Assembly: GCF_005491205.1 (NCBI RefSeq)
Contig: NZ_CP028035.1
Location: 3,472,001 to 3,536,000 of the forward strand
Reading direction: 5' to 3'
Source of the DNA: Nissabacter sp. SGAir0207
GTDB lineage: Bacteria; Pseudomonadota; Gammaproteobacteria; Enterobacterales; Enterobacteriaceae
DNA length: 64,000 nucleotides
Shown here in pieces: positions 35,402 to 45,706 of this stretch. The number at the start of each line of letters is the position of its first letter. The stretch's first letter is position 1. Below the pieces are notes generated by a model, which made no database searches, was not told the origin of the DNA, and was given only the letters and a program-made list of their open reading frames with translations. The translations under genes were made by a program, and so were the position numbers.

Positions 35402-36673
35402 ATGAAACATCAGCAACTTAACCAACGCAAAAATGCCGCCACCCCGCGTGGCGTGGGCGTTATGTGTAACTGGTTTGTGAACCGCGCCGAGAACGCCACC
35501 CTGTGGGACGAAGAGGGCAACAGCTGGATCGATTTCGCCGCGGGCATTGCCGTGCTGAACACCGGCCACCGCCACCCGAAGATCGTGGCCGCCGTAGAGA
35601 AGCAGCTTCAGGCCTTCACCCACACCGCCTATCAGGTGGTGCCCTACGAGAGCTACGTCGCGCTGGCTGAACGCATCAACGATCTGGCGCCGATTGAGGG
35701 GCCAGCCAAGACCACTTTCTTCACCACCGGTGCCGAGGCGGTGGAGAACGCGGTGAAGATTGCCCGCGCCCACACCGGCCGCTCTGGCGTCATCACCTTC
35801 ACCGCCGCCTTCCACGGCCGCACCCTGATGACGATGGCAATGACCGGCAAAGTGGCCCCCTACAAACGTGACTTCGGCCCGATGCCCGCCTCCGTGTTCC
35901 ACGCCCGCTACCCGAGCGAGCAGCACGGCGTCAGCGTTGACGAGGCGATGGCGAGCATCGATCAGCTCTTTAGCTGTGACATCGCGCCGGAGCAGGTGGC
36001 CGCGATTGTGCTGGAACCGATTCAGGGTGAAGGCGGCTTCCGCCCTGCCCCGACCGAGTTCATGACCCGCCTGCGCGCCCTGTGCGACCAGCACGGCATC
36101 CTGATGATCGCCGACGAGGTGCAGAGCGGCTTCGCCCGCACCGGCAAGCTGTTCGCCATGGAGCACCATCCGCAGGTGAAGGCAGATTTGATCACCATGG
36201 CGAAGAGTCTGGCGGGCGGCCTGCCGCTCTCCGGCGTCTGTGGCCGTGCCGAGGTGATGGACGCCCCGGCCCCCGGCGGACTGGGCGGCACCTACGCCGG
36301 TCACCCGCTGGCGATCGCCTCCGCCCATGCAGTGCTGGATGTGATTCAGGAGGAGAAGCTGTGTGAGCGTGCCGAACACCTCGGCCAGCACCTGCGTGAG
36401 GTGCTGCACCTTGCCAAGGCGCGCAACCCGGCGATCGCGGACATCCGTGGCGTGGGGTCGATGATTGCAGTGGAGTTCTGCGATCCGCAGAGCGGCGCAC
36501 CGGAGAAGGCGCTGTGTGCCGCCATCCAGCAACGCGCGATGGAAGCCGGTCTGCTGCTGCTTACCTGCGGCCAGCACGGCAACGTCATCCGCTTCCTCTA
36601 CCCGCTGACCATCCCGGACGCCCAGTTCCAGCAGGCGATGGAGATCCTCAGCCACGTACTGACCGCTGAGTGA
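35402..36673 (+). CDS. gabT: 4-aminobutyrate aminotransferase
   Basis: PLP enzyme transferring the amino group of GABA to 2-oxoglutarate, giving succinic semialdehyde. The 423-residue class-III aminotransferase has FFTTGAEAVENAVKIAR (PLP phosphate), AFHGRTLMTMAMTGK, EPIQGEGGF, MIADEVQSGFARTGK and the PLP lysine in TMAKSLAGGLPLSGV. It begins the gabT-gabD-gabP set: gabD starts 8 bp after the stop. TGGAGAAC precedes the ATG. PuuE has the same fold, but pairing with gabD and gabP favours GabT. Confidence 0.95.
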   Translation: MKHQQLNQRKNAATPRGVGVMCNWFVNRAENATLWDEEGNSWIDFAAGIAVLNTGHRHPKIVAAVEKQLQAFTHTAYQVVPYESYVALAERINDLAPIEGPAKTTFFTTGAEAVENAVKIARAHTGRSGVITFTAAFHGRTLMTMAMTGKVAPYKRDFGPMPASVFHARYPSEQHGVSVDEAMASIDQLFSCDIAPEQVAAIVLEPIQGEGGFRPAPTEFMTRLRALCDQHGILMIADEVQSGFARTGKLFAMEHHPQVKADLITMAKSLAGGLPLSGVCGRAEVMDAPAPGGLGGTYAGHPLAIASAHAVLDVIQEEKLCERAEHLGQHLREVLHLAKARNPAIADIRGVGSMIAVEFCDPQSGAPEKALCAAIQQRAMEAGLLLLTCGQHGNVIRFLYPLTIPDAQFQQAMEILSHVLTAE

Positions 36674-36681
36674 GGGCCGCC

Positions 36682-38133
36682 ATGAACACCCTTTCCCCCC
36701 TGCTCGACCACCCGCTGGTGCGCCAGCCGGAAGCGGGCCAACCAGCCCCGGCTGGCTTTATTGAAGTGACCGACCCGTCGCGCGGGGAGGTGCTGGCGTG
36801 GGTCAAACAGCTCGACGCCGCTGACGTTGAGGAGGCGATCCAGCGGGCGCAGCGCGCCCAGCAGAGCTGGAAGCAGCAGACCGCCCAGACGCGCGCCGAC
36901 ATCCTGCTCAACTGGTATCAGGCGATTCTGGCCGAGCGCGAGGCGCTGGCCAACATCCTGACCGCCGAACAGGGCAAGCCGCTGGCCGAGGCGCGCGGCG
37001 AGATTGGCTACGCCGCCTCCTTTATCCGCTGGTTCGCCGAAGAGGCGCGCCGCGTGGAGGGCGACGTGCTCACCCCGCCGCAGGCACACCAGCGCTTGCT
37101 GGTGCTGAAGCAGCCGGTGGGCGTCTGTGCCGCCATCACGCCGTGGAACTTCCCGGCGGCGATGATCACCCGCAAGGCCGCGCCAGCACTGGCCGCGGGC
37201 TGCGCGATGATCGTCAAGCCCGCCGAGCAGACGCCGCTGACCGCCTTCGCGCTGGAGAATCTGGCGCGCCGCGCCGGGCTGCCGGATGACCTGCTGATCC
37301 ATGTGCTCGGCGACGCGGTGGCGGTCGGCAAGACCCTGTGCGCCAGCCCGGTGATCCGCAAGCTGAGCTTCACCGGCTCGACCGAGGTAGGCCGCCTGCT
37401 GATGGCGCAGTGCGCGCCGACGGTGAAGAAGCTGTCGCTGGAGCTGGGCGGCAACGCGCCCTTCCTGGTGTTCGATGACGCCGATCCGGCGGCGGCGGTG
37501 CAGGGCATCATGGCCAGCAAGTTCCGTAACAGCGGCCAGACCTGCGTCTGCGCCAACCGCATCTACGTGCAGCGCGGCATCTACCCGGAGATCGTGCGCC
37601 ACCTGACCACCGCCGTCGCGCAGTTGAAGGTCGGCGATGGCCGTGACGCCGAGAGCAGCCAGGGGCCGCTGATTGATGAGGCGGCGGTCGCCAAGGTGCA
37701 GCTGCACATTGATGACGCCTGCCAGCAGGGTGCCGAAGTGGTAAGCGGCGGCCAGCCGCACGCGCTGGGCGGCACCTTCTTCCAGCCGACCATCCTGACC
37801 GGCGTCACGCCGTCGATGCGTGTCGCCCATGAGGAGACCTTCGGCCCGCTGGCGGCGCTGATCCCGTTCGATACCGAGGAGGAGGCGATCCGCTACGCCA
37901 ACGACAGCGAGTTCGGGCTGGCCGCCTACTTCTACACCCGTGACGCCAGCCGCCAGTGGCGCGTCAGCGAGGCGCTGGAGAGCGGCATGGTCGGCGTCAA
38001 CACCGGTGCCATCTCCAACGAGGTCGCGCCCTTCGGCGGCGTGAAGCAGTCCGGGCTGGGGCGTGAAGGCTCGCGCTACGGGCTGGATGAGTACCTCGAG
38101 ATGAAGTACCTCTGCTTTGACATCAGCCAGTAA
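36682..38133 (+). CDS. gabD: Succinate-semialdehyde dehydrogenase
   Basis: NADP-dependent oxidation of succinic semialdehyde to succinate. The 483-residue aldehyde dehydrogenase has PWNFPAAMITRKAAPALAAGC, FTGSTEVGR, catalytic Glu in LELGGNAPFLVFDDAD and catalytic Cys in NSGQTCVCANRIYVQ, all characteristic of GabD. The ATG at 36682 follows a TGAGGG RBS; an in-frame ATG at 36670 overlaps the gabT stop and is less likely. Confidence 0.95.
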   Translation: MNTLSPLLDHPLVRQPEAGQPAPAGFIEVTDPSRGEVLAWVKQLDAADVEEAIQRAQRAQQSWKQQTAQTRADILLNWYQAILAEREALANILTAEQGKPLAEARGEIGYAASFIRWFAEEARRVEGDVLTPPQAHQRLLVLKQPVGVCAAITPWNFPAAMITRKAAPALAAGCAMIVKPAEQTPLTAFALENLARRAGLPDDLLIHVLGDAVAVGKTLCASPVIRKLSFTGSTEVGRLLMAQCAPTVKKLSLELGGNAPFLVFDDADPAAAVQGIMASKFRNSGQTCVCANRIYVQRGIYPEIVRHLTTAVAQLKVGDGRDAESSQGPLIDEAAVAKVQLHIDDACQQGAEVVSGGQPHALGGTFFQPTILTGVTPSMRVAHEETFGPLAALIPFDTEEEAIRYANDSEFGLAAYFYTRDASRQWRVSEALESGMVGVNTGAISNEVAPFGGVKQSGLGREGSRYGLDEYLEMKYLCFDISQ

Positions 38134-38139
38134 GGCTGG

Positions 38140-38162
38140 GGCCGGGGCCACGCGCCCCGGCC
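38140..38162 (+). other. Intercistronic hairpin gabD-gabP
   Basis: Perfect 9-bp stem GGCCGGGGC / GCCCCGGCC with a 5-base loop in the 124-bp gabD-gabP gap; no T-run. It may lower permease expression relative to the enzymes or protect the gabTD mRNA. Confidence 0.55.
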
Positions 38163-38257
38163 ACTCTGGCCGCCGCCCCGGCGGGCTATCACCCATTCAC
38201 CATCACGACATTTTCCTGTTTGCGCCACCGGCACCAACAGGAAAGTAAGGGACATCT

Positions 38258-39655
38258 ATGAGTAAGACAGCCACAGCCAGTGACCTGAACACCAACTTAC
38301 GCGCCCGGCATATCACCATGCTTTCCATCGGCGGCGTCATCGGCGCCGGGTTGTTCGTCGGCTCCGGCAGCGCCGTCGCCCTCGCCGGCCCGGCCTCCAT
38401 CATCTCCTATGCCATCGCCGGTCTGCTGGTGGTGCTGATCATGCGGATGCTCGGCGAGATGGCCGCCGCCTCGCCAGACAGCGGCTCCTTCTCCACCTAC
38501 GCCGACCGCGCCATTGGCAAGTGGGCTGGCTACACCATCGGCTGGCTCTACTGGTGGTTCTGGGTACTGGTGATCCCGCTGGAGGCGAACGTCGCCGCCA
38601 CCATCCTGCACGGCTGGTTTGAGAGCGTGCCGGTGTGGACTTTCTCCCTGTTCATCACCCTCGCCCTGACCGGCAGCAACCTGTTGAACGTCAAGAACTA
38701 CGGCGAGTTTGAGTTCTGGCTGGCGCTGACCAAGGTGATCGCCATCCTGGCCTTCATCGTGATTGGCTGCATGGCGCTGACCGGCGTGATCCCCTCCGCC
38801 GAGAACGCGGGCCTCTCGCTGATGTGGAGTCAGGGCGGCTTTATGCCGCACGGCATTGGCTCCGTCCTCGCCGCGGTGCTGATCACCATGTTCTCCTTTA
38901 TGGGCACCGAGATTGTCACCATCGCCGCCGCCGAGACCTCCTCCCCGGCAGAGCACGTGGTGCGCGCCACCCGGTCGGTGATTGGCCGCATTTCGGTCTT
39001 CTACCTCGGGTCGATCTTCATGGTGATCACGCTGGTGCCGTGGAACAGCCACGGGCTGACCACCCTCGGCTCCTACCAGACGGTGCTGGAGTCGCTGCAC
39101 ATCCCTTACGCCAAGCTGATCATGGACTGCGTGATCCTGCTGGCGGTGACCAGCTGCCTCAACTCGGCGCTCTACACCGCCTCACGGATGCTCTTCTCCC
39201 TGAGCAAGCGCGGCGACGCCCCGGCGCTGGCGCGCAAGACCAACCGGGTGAAGACCCCCTACGTGGCCGTGATGCTCTCCACCATCGCCGCCTTCCTGAC
39301 GGTGATTGCCAACTACTACGCGCCGAAGAACGTGTTTGACTTCCTGATCGCCAGCACCGGCAGCGTGGCACTGCTGGTCTATCTGGTGATTGCCATCTCG
39401 CAGCTGCGGATGCGTACCAAGATGCGTCACGACCAGATGCCGATCCGCATGTGGGGCTACCCCTGGATCACGCTGGCAGTGATCGCCTTCATCGTGGTGA
39501 TGCTGGCCTGTATGCTGTTTATGCCCGACCAGCGCGGCCAGGTGCTCGCCACCCTGATCCTCGCCGCCGCCGTGGTGCTCAGCTCCTTCTGGGTGCACCG
39601 CAAAAAACGCGACCAGCGCGCCCCCGCCGGGCAACTGGAGAAGAGTGTGGGGTAA
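38258..39655 (+). CDS. gabP: GABA permease
   Basis: APC-superfamily proton symporter importing 4-aminobutyrate. The 465-residue protein has 12 membrane segments and the amino-acid-permease hallmarks LRARHITMLSIGGVIGAGLF, SYAIAGLLVVLIMRMLGEM, and FSFMGTEIVTIAAAETSSP. Sequence and length agree with E. coli GabP (466). Completes the GABA set: import, transamination, oxidation to succinate. A terminator follows 13 bp after the stop. Confidence 0.95.
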   Translation: MSKTATASDLNTNLRARHITMLSIGGVIGAGLFVGSGSAVALAGPASIISYAIAGLLVVLIMRMLGEMAAASPDSGSFSTYADRAIGKWAGYTIGWLYWWFWVLVIPLEANVAATILHGWFESVPVWTFSLFITLALTGSNLLNVKNYGEFEFWLALTKVIAILAFIVIGCMALTGVIPSAENAGLSLMWSQGGFMPHGIGSVLAAVLITMFSFMGTEIVTIAAAETSSPAEHVVRATRSVIGRISVFYLGSIFMVITLVPWNSHGLTTLGSYQTVLESLHIPYAKLIMDCVILLAVTSCLNSALYTASRMLFSLSKRGDAPALARKTNRVKTPYVAVMLSTIAAFLTVIANYYAPKNVFDFLIASTGSVALLVYLVIAISQLRMRTKMRHDQMPIRMWGYPWITLAVIAFIVVMLACMLFMPDQRGQVLATLILAAAVVLSSFWVHRKKRDQRAPAGQLEKSVG

Positions 39656-39667
39656 GGCCTACAATAT

Positions 39668-39695
39668 AAAAAAGCCCCGACAGGGGCTTTTTTAT
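39668..39695 (+). terminator. Terminator of gabTDP
   Basis: AAAAGCCCC / GGGGCTTTT stem with GACA loop followed by TTTTATT. Confidence 0.92.
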
Positions 39696-39764
39696 TGGCG
39701 GGATGTTCTGCGGACAATGGCAGGATGCGGGAGAAGAGAGAACGTGACTGTTTAAGACGATTAA

Positions 39765-39792
39765 AAACAACAAAGCCCCTTTCGGGGCTTTG
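39765..39792 (-). terminator. Terminator of ssb
   Basis: On the minus strand CAAAGCCCC-GAAA-GGGGCTTTG is followed by TTGTTTTTA, 24 bases after the ssb stop. Confidence 0.88.
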
Positions 39793-39815
39793 TAAGTACT
39801 GCGCGGGACAAACGC

Positions 39816-40370
39816 TTAGAACGGAATATCGTCGTCGAAGTCCATCGGCGGTTCGTTATTCATCGGGGCGTTGTTCTGCTGCGGGGCCGGGCGGGACTGC
39901 TGGCCGCCGCTGAACTGGTTGTTGTTGCCCTGCGGCTGCTGCGGTTGGCCCCAGCCGCCGTTGTTGCCGGCGTTCTGGTTGTTGTTGCCCATCGGCGCGC
40001 CTGCGCCTGCACCGCCGCCCTGACGGCCGCCCAGCATCTGCATGGTGCCGCCAACGTTTACAACCACTTCGGTGGTGTAACGATCCTGGCCAGACTGATC
40101 CGCCCATTTACGGGTCTGCAGGGCACCTTCAATGTACACCTGAGAGCCTTTGCGCAGGTACTCGCCCGCCACTTCCGCCAGTTTGCCGAACAGAACCACA
40201 CGGTGCCATTCGGTCTTCTCTTTCTGCTCGCCGGTGGCTTTGTCACGCCAGGATTCTGATGTCGCCAGAGTGAAGTTCGCCACAGCGCCACCATTGGGCA
40301 TGTAACGTACTTCCGGATCCTGGCCCAGATTCCCGACAAGAATCACTTTGTTTACGCCTCTGCTGGCCAT
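39816..40370 (-). CDS. ssb: Single-stranded DNA-binding protein
   Basis: Tetrameric ssDNA-binding protein for replication, recombination and repair. The 184-residue protein has the OB fold ([21 protein letters not shown] to about residue 112), a Gly/Gln/Asn-rich low-complexity linker, and the acidic interaction tail MDFDDDIPF, identical to the enterobacterial consensus tip. Divergent from uvrA with 278 bp between starts. Confidence 0.98.
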   Translation of the reverse strand: MASRGVNKVILVGNLGQDPEVRYMPNGGAVANFTLATSESWRDKATGEQKEKTEWHRVVLFGKLAEVAGEYLRKGSQVYIEGALQTRKWADQSGQDRYTTEVVVNVGGTMQMLGGRQGGGAGAGAPMGNNNQNAGNNGGWGQPQQPQGNNNQFSGGQQSRPAPQQNNAPMNNEPPMDFDDDIPF

Positions 40371-40502
40371 GTCGACTCTCCTGCCTGATGAGTTAATTTT
40401 CTGAAGATACTAAACCGTTCATTTTAGCACGCTACCCCGCGCGATCATACCTGCGAAGTGCGCCCCAGAATTGTTCACAGTATACCCAATCTTGCGGCGG
40501 AA

Positions 40503-40522
40503 TACTGGATATCCATTCAGGT
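40503..40522 (+). promoter_or_regulatory. LexA (SOS) box of uvrA
   Basis: TACTGGATATCCATTCAGGT aligns base for base with the E. coli uvrA operator except at two positions. CATAAT at 40533-40538 is the likely -10, so the box covers the -35 region. It may also influence divergent ssb. Confidence 0.85.
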
Positions 40523-40648
40523 TTTTTTGTGTCATAATTAAACGTTTCGTACTTTCTGTGTCCTGCTTTCTTCCGTTGCGCAAGCGACAATGCGCCGGAT
40601 ACCCGTGACAGGCATAGTGAGAGATCGTGTTTAATCCGGGAAATATGA

Positions 40649-43507
40649 ATGGATAAGATCGAAGTTCGGGGCGCACGCACCCATAATCTCAAGAATATCA
40701 ACCTGATCATCCCGCGCGACAAACTGATCGTTGTCACCGGCCTGTCTGGTTCGGGCAAATCCTCACTGGCTTTTGACACCCTGTATGCCGAAGGCCAGCG
40801 CCGCTACGTGGAGTCGCTGTCGGCCTACGCCCGCCAGTTCCTGTCATTGATGGAGAAGCCGGACGTCGACCACATTGAAGGGCTGTCGCCGGCGATCTCC
40901 ATCGAGCAGAAGTCGACCTCACACAACCCGCGATCCACGGTGGGCACCATCACCGAGATCCATGACTACCTGCGCCTGCTGTTCGCTCGCGTGGGCGAGC
41001 CGCGCTGCCCGCAGCATGACGTGCCGCTGGCGGCGCAGACCGTCAGCCAGATGGTGGACAACGTCATCAGCCAGCCGGAGGGCCGCCGCCTGATGCTGCT
41101 GGCACCGGTGGTGAAAGACCGCAAGGGCGAGCACACCAAGACGCTGGAGAACCTGGCGGCGCAGGGCTATATCCGCGCCCGCATCGACGGCGAGGTGTGC
41201 GATCTCTCCGATCCGCCGAAGCTGGAGTTGCAGAAGAAGCACACCATCGAGGTGGTAGTGGATCGCTTCAAGGTGCGCGACGATCTGGCGCAGCGTCTGG
41301 CCGAGTCCTTTGAGACCGCGTTGGAGCTATCCGGCGGCACCGCCGTGGTGGCGGACATGGATGACACCAATGCCGAGGAGCTGCTCTTCTCTGCCAACTT
41401 CGCCTGCCCGATCTGCGGCTACAGTATGCGCGAGCTGGAGCCGCGCCTGTTCTCGTTCAACAACCCGGCGGGTGCCTGCCCGACCTGTGATGGCCTTGGC
41501 GTGCAGCAGTTCTTCGACCCAGACCGCGTGGTGCAGAACCCGGAGCTGTCGCTGGCCGGTGGCGCGATCCGTGGCTGGGATCGCCGCAACTTCTACTACT
41601 TCCAGATGCTGCGCTCGCTGGCGGAGCACTATAAGTTCGACGTGGAAGCGCCGTTCGACTCGCTGAGCGCCAACGTGCAAAAGGCGATCCTGCAAGGCTC
41701 CGGCCGCGAGACCATTGAGTTCAAGTACATCAACGATCGGGGCGACACCTCCGTGCGCCGCCACCCGTTCGAGGGCGTGCTGAACAACATGGAGCGCCGC
41801 TACAAAGAGACCGAATCCACCGCGGTGCGTGAGGATCTGGCGAAATATATCAGCAACCGCCCCTGCACCACCTGCCACGGCACCCGCCTGCGGGAAGAAG
41901 CGCGCCACGTCTACGTGGAGAACACCACCCTGCCGGAGATCTCGGACTTCAGCATCGGCCACGCCATGACCTTCTTCCAGAACATGAAGCTCAGCGGCCA
42001 GCGCGCCAAGATCGCCGAGAAAGTACTGAAAGAGATCGGCGACCGCCTGAAGTTTTTGGTCAACGTCGGCCTGAACTACCTGTCGCTGTCGCGCTCGGCG
42101 GAGACCCTCTCCGGCGGCGAGGCACAGCGTATCCGTCTGGCGAGCCAGATCGGCGCCGGGCTGGTGGGCGTGATGTACGTGCTGGATGAGCCTTCCATCG
42201 GCCTGCACCAGCGCGATAACGAACGCCTGCTGGAGACGCTGATCCACCTGCGCGACCTCGGCAACACGGTGATCGTGGTGGAGCATGACGAAGACGCCAT
42301 CCGCGCCGCCGACCACATCATCGACATCGGCCCCGGCGCGGGCGTGCATGGCGGCCAGGTGGTGGCCGAGGGCACTGCCAGCGACATCATGGCGAAACCG
42401 GAGTCGCTGACCGGCCAGTTCCTCAGCGGCGAGCGTGAGATCGCGGTGCCAGAGCAGCGCGTGCCGGCCGATCCCTCCCGCGTGCTGAAGCTGGTGGGCG
42501 CCAAGGGCAACAACCTGAAGGATGTCACCCTGACGCTGCCGGTGGGGCTGTTCACCTGCATCACCGGCGTCTCTGGCTCAGGCAAGTCAACGCTGATCAA
42601 CGACACGCTGTTCCCGATTGCGCAACGCCAGCTCAACGGCGCGACCATCATCGAGCCAGCGCCGTTCCGCGAGGTGCAGGGTCTGGAGCACTTCGACAAG
42701 GTGATCGACATCGACCAAAGCCCGATCGGCCGTACGCCGCGCTCCAACCCGGCGACCTACACCGGCATCTTCACGCCGGTGCGTGAGCTGTTCGCTGGGG
42801 TGCCGGAGTCGCGCAGCCGTGGCTATACGCCGGGCCGCTTCAGCTTCAACGTCCGTGGCGGCCGCTGCGAGGCGTGTCAGGGCGATGGCGTGATCAAGGT
42901 GGAGATGCACTTCCTGCCGGACATCTATGTGCCGTGCGACCAGTGCAAGGGCAAGCGCTATAACCGCGAGACGCTGGAGATCCGCTACAAGGGCAAGAGC
43001 ATCCATGAGGTGCTGGAGATGACCATCGAGGAGGCACGTGACTTCTTCGACGCCGTGCCAGCGCTGGCGCGCAAGCTCCAGACGCTGATCGACGTGGGCC
43101 TCTCCTACATCCGCCTTGGCCAGTCGGCGACCACCCTCTCCGGCGGTGAGGCGCAGCGCGTCAAGCTGGCGCGCGAGCTGTCAAAACGTGGCACCGGCCA
43201 GACGCTCTACATTCTGGATGAGCCGACCACCGGCCTGCACTTCGCGGACATCGCGCAACTGCTGGCGGTACTGCACCAGCTACGCGATCAGGGCAACACC
43301 ATCGTGGTGATTGAGCATAACCTGGACGTGATCAAGACCGCGGACTGGATCGTCGATCTGGGGCCAGAGGGCGGCAGCGGCGGCGGCGAGATTTTGGTTT
43401 CCGGCACGCCGGAGACGGTCTCGGAGTGCGAAGCCTCGCACACCGCGCGCTTCCTGAAGCCGATCCTTGCCAGCCATGTGGCGAAACGGCAGAAGAAGTC
43501 TGCCTGA
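40649..43507 (+). CDS. uvrA: Excinuclease ABC subunit A
   Basis: Damage-recognition ATPase of nucleotide excision repair. The 952-residue protein has two ABC modules: Walker [10 protein letters not shown] and GVSGSGKST, signatures LSGGEAQRI and LSGGEAQRV, and Walker [14 protein letters not shown] and [11 protein letters not shown]. Zinc motifs are CPICGY...CPTCDG and CEACQG...CDQCKG. It is about 12 residues longer than E. coli UvrA, partly from the C-terminal tail ([13 protein letters not shown]). SOS box upstream; terminator downstream. Confidence 0.98.
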   Translation: MDKIEVRGARTHNLKNINLIIPRDKLIVVTGLSGSGKSSLAFDTLYAEGQRRYVESLSAYARQFLSLMEKPDVDHIEGLSPAISIEQKSTSHNPRSTVGTITEIHDYLRLLFARVGEPRCPQHDVPLAAQTVSQMVDNVISQPEGRRLMLLAPVVKDRKGEHTKTLENLAAQGYIRARIDGEVCDLSDPPKLELQKKHTIEVVVDRFKVRDDLAQRLAESFETALELSGGTAVVADMDDTNAEELLFSANFACPICGYSMRELEPRLFSFNNPAGACPTCDGLGVQQFFDPDRVVQNPELSLAGGAIRGWDRRNFYYFQMLRSLAEHYKFDVEAPFDSLSANVQKAILQGSGRETIEFKYINDRGDTSVRRHPFEGVLNNMERRYKETESTAVREDLAKYISNRPCTTCHGTRLREEARHVYVENTTLPEISDFSIGHAMTFFQNMKLSGQRAKIAEKVLKEIGDRLKFLVNVGLNYLSLSRSAETLSGGEAQRIRLASQIGAGLVGVMYVLDEPSIGLHQRDNERLLETLIHLRDLGNTVIVVEHDEDAIRAADHIIDIGPGAGVHGGQVVAEGTASDIMAKPESLTGQFLSGEREIAVPEQRVPADPSRVLKLVGAKGNNLKDVTLTLPVGLFTCITGVSGSGKSTLINDTLFPIAQRQLNGATIIEPAPFREVQGLEHFDKVIDIDQSPIGRTPRSNPATYTGIFTPVRELFAGVPESRSRGYTPGRFSFNVRGGRCEACQGDGVIKVEMHFLPDIYVPCDQCKGKRYNRETLEIRYKGKSIHEVLEMTIEEARDFFDAVPALARKLQTLIDVGLSYIRLGQSATTLSGGEAQRVKLARELSKRGTGQTLYILDEPTTGLHFADIAQLLAVLHQLRDQGNTIVVIEHNLDVIKTADWIVDLGPEGGSGGGEILVSGTPETVSECEASHTARFLKPILASHVAKRQKKSA

Positions 43508-43521
43508 CAGACGTTAGCCAT

Positions 43522-43552
43522 CAAGGCCACACCACGGTGTGGCCTTTTTTTG
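43522..43552 (+). terminator. Terminator of uvrA
   Basis: AAGGCCACAC / GTGTGGCCTT stem followed by TTTTT, 16 bases after the uvrA stop. Confidence 0.92.
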
Positions 43553-43553
43553 C

Positions 43554-43907
43554 CTAGACGCCCAGATCCTGCCGCACCTCTTCCGGCAGCGCGGTGACCA
43601 CCAGTTGGTAGGAGCTATCGATCAGGTGGTAGAAGTGGGAATCCGGCAGGTCGCCGTCGAGGAAAATGGTGTTCCAGTGCGCCTTGTTCATGTGCTCCGC
43701 TGGCACAATCTCCGGGTGCTTGTTGCGCAACTCCTCGGCCAGCTCCGGGCTGGTCTTCAGCGTGATCGCCGGGCGCTCCTGCAAGGGGCTTACCATCGCG
43801 AACATCATCTCGCCGACCTTTACCTGATTGGCGTTCCATTGGTTATCCACGCTCTGCTCCGCGCCCGGCTTGGACATGCAGTAGTCGAGCAGCTCTGAAC
43901 TGGTCAT
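43554..43907 (-). CDS. yjbR: MmcQ/YjbR family protein
   Basis: The 117-residue cytoplasmic protein has the CyaY-like double-wing fold of MmcQ/YjbR ([51 protein letters not shown]). DNA binding has been proposed for the family, but the role is unknown. The start overlaps the yjbQ stop by 4 bp (ATGA), so they are coupled; the pair lies between tyrB and uvrA as in E. coli. Confidence 0.94.
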   Translation of the reverse strand: MTSSELLDYCMSKPGAEQSVDNQWNANQVKVGEMMFAMVSPLQERPAITLKTSPELAEELRNKHPEIVPAEHMNKAHWNTIFLDGDLPDSHFYHLIDSSYQLVVTALPEEVRQDLGV

Positions 43908-44326
43908 TTGGGTTCCCCTTGTAAGGTGGCGACGATGCGCCGCTGGCCGCCGTGATTGCGATGCTCACCCAGCCAGATGCCCTGCCAGGTGCCGAGCACC
44001 AGTTTCCCATGCCGCACCGGCAGCATCAGTGATGCGCCCAGCAGCGACGATTTAATATGGGCCGGCATGTCATCCGGCCCCTCATAATCATGTTCGTAAT
44101 TGGCGTTCTCCGGCACCTGCCGCAAGAAGTGCCGCTCCATGTCGCCGCGCACCGTTGGGTCACAGTTCTCATTCAGCGTCAGTGAGGCGGAGGTGTGCAA
44201 CAGCAGCAGGTGCAGCAGGCCGGTCTCCAGCCGTGCCAGCCCCTCCAGCTTGCCGACCACCTCGTCAGTCACCAGATGGAACCCACGCGGTTTGGCGCTC
44301 AGGGTCAGGGTATGTTGATGCCACAT
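43904..44326 (-). CDS. yjbQ: YjbQ family protein (UPF0047)
   Basis: Homotrimeric family related to a secondary thiamine-phosphate synthase activity seen in vitro. The 140-residue protein contains the signature [21 protein letters not shown] and [19 protein letters not shown], with the conserved His/Cys set, then [18 protein letters not shown]. The start at 44326 (MWHQHTL) matches E. coli and gives 6 bases from GGAG; upstream ATGs at 44329 and 44338 are closer to or before the RBS. Physiological role unknown. Confidence 0.93.
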   Translation of the reverse strand: MWHQHTLTLSAKPRGFHLVTDEVVGKLEGLARLETGLLHLLLLHTSASLTLNENCDPTVRGDMERHFLRQVPENANYEHDYEGPDDMPAHIKSSLLGASLMLPVRHGKLVLGTWQGIWLGEHRNHGGQRRIVATLQGEPK

Positions 44327-44430
44327 CATTTGCTCCATGCCATGTACTCTTCTATCCAGTGTGCATCAATCGGCTGAAAGATAAAGGCGGAGAGGGGAAT
44401 TTCCTGCGGGCGTGACGGGCGGAGGGAGGG

Positions 44431-44457
44431 AAAAACGGCAGGCCGGACGGCCTGCCG
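44431..44457 (-). terminator. Terminator of tyrB
   Basis: On the minus strand CGGCAGGCC-GTCC-GGCCTGCCG is followed by TTTTT, just after the tyrB stop. Confidence 0.92.
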
Positions 44458-44464
44458 AGGGGGC

Positions 44465-45658
44465 TTACTGCACGGCGGCGAAGGCTTCCGCCACGCGCTG
44501 CACGTTGCCGTGGTTCAGGCCAGCCATGCAGACGCGGCCGCTGGCAATCAGGTAGACGCCGAACTCGTCACGCAGGCGGTCAACCTGCGCTTCGCTAAAG
44601 CCGGTGTAGCTGAACATGCCGCGCTGCTCCAGCAGGTAGTCGAAGTTGCGCGCGGGCAGCGCCACCTTCAGTTTGGCGACCAGCGTTTTGCGCATCTCCA
44701 GAATGCGGGTGCGCATCTCTTCCACTTCCGCCAGCCACAGGGCGTTCAGCTCTGCGTCGTTCAGCACCTTGCCCACCACCTGCGCGCCAAAGTTCGGCGG
44801 GCTGGAGTAGTTGCGGCGCACGGTGGCCTTCAGCTGGCCGAGCACGCGGCCTGCGGCGTCGGCGTTCTCGCACACCACCGAGAGGCCGCCGACGCGCTCG
44901 CCATACAGCGAGAAGATCTTGGAGAAGGAGTTGCTGACCAGACACGGCAGGCCAGCCTGCGCCATCGCGCGGATCGCGTAGGCATCCTCTTCCATGCCCG
45001 CGCCAAAGCCCTGATAGGCGATGTCGAGGAACGGGATCAGCTCACGCGCCTTCGCCACCTCAATCACCTGATCCCACTCTGCCGGGGTCAGGTCAGAGCC
45101 GGTCGGGTTGTGGCAGCAGGGGTGCAGCAGCACGATGCTTTTTGGCGGCAGCTGTTGCAGGCTCTCCAGCATCGCGGGCACGTTCACGCCCAGGCTGTCG
45201 GCGTCAAAGTAGGGATAGGTGTGCACGTTGAAGCCCGCGCCCGCGAAGATCGCGATGTGGTTCTCCCAGGTCGGGTTGCTCACCCACACCTCAGATTCCG
45301 GGAAGTAGCGCTTGAGGAAGTCCGCGCCCACTTTCAGCGCGCCTGAGCCGCCGACGGTCTGGATGGTGGCGATGCGCCCCTCGGCCAGTGCCGGGTGCGC
45401 CGCACCGAACAGCAGGTGCTGGATGGCGCTGCGGTAGGCGGTCAGGCCCTCCATCGGCAGGTAAACTGACGCACCGTGCGGCGTGTCACTCAGCTGACGC
45501 TCGGCGCGTTCAACGGCCTGCATCTGCGGGATGATGCCCTGCTCGTTGTAATAAAGCCCGATGCTCAGGTTAACCTTCTGCTCCCTCGGATCCTGTTTGA
45601 AGCTCTCCATCAGCGAGAGAATGGGGTCACCTGCATAGGCATCAACATTTTGGAACAC
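44465..45658 (-). CDS. tyrB: Aromatic-amino-acid aminotransferase
   Basis: PLP aminotransferase for the last step of tyrosine and phenylalanine (also leucine) synthesis. The 397-residue protein is collinear with E. coli Tyr[54 protein letters not shown] lysine in [18 protein letters not shown], and [15 protein letters not shown]. The start is GTG at 45658, nine bases after AAGGAG, giving the family length exactly; the ATG at 45688 is upstream of that RBS. Only 48 bp separate it from yitT and no TyrR box is visible there. Confidence 0.95.
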   Translation of the reverse strand: MFQNVDAYAGDPILSLMESFKQDPREQKVNLSIGLYYNEQGIIPQMQAVERAERQLSDTPHGASVYLPMEGLTAYRSAIQHLLFGAAHPALAEGRIATIQTVGGSGALKVGADFLKRYFPESEVWVSNPTWENHIAIFAGAGFNVHTYPYFDADSLGVNVPAMLESLQQLPPKSIVLLHPCCHNPTGSDLTPAEWDQVIEVAKARELIPFLDIAYQGFGAGMEEDAYAIRAMAQAGLPCLVSNSFSKIFSLYGERVGGLSVVCENADAAGRVLGQLKATVRRNYSSPPNFGAQVVGKVLNDAELNALWLAEVEEMRTRILEMRKTLVAKLKVALPARNFDYLLEQRGMFSYTGFSEAQVDRLRDEFGVYLIASGRVCMAGLNHGNVQRVAEAFAAVQ

Positions 45659-45706
45659 GGTGCTGCACTCCTTGGATTGTCTTGTCATGAATAGGGTCTC
45701 GGGCGC

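Noticed and set aside
45659..45688. ATG at 45688 as tyrB start
   Set aside because: AAGGAG lies downstream of it, nine bases before GTG at 45658, and the GTG start gives exactly the E. coli length.
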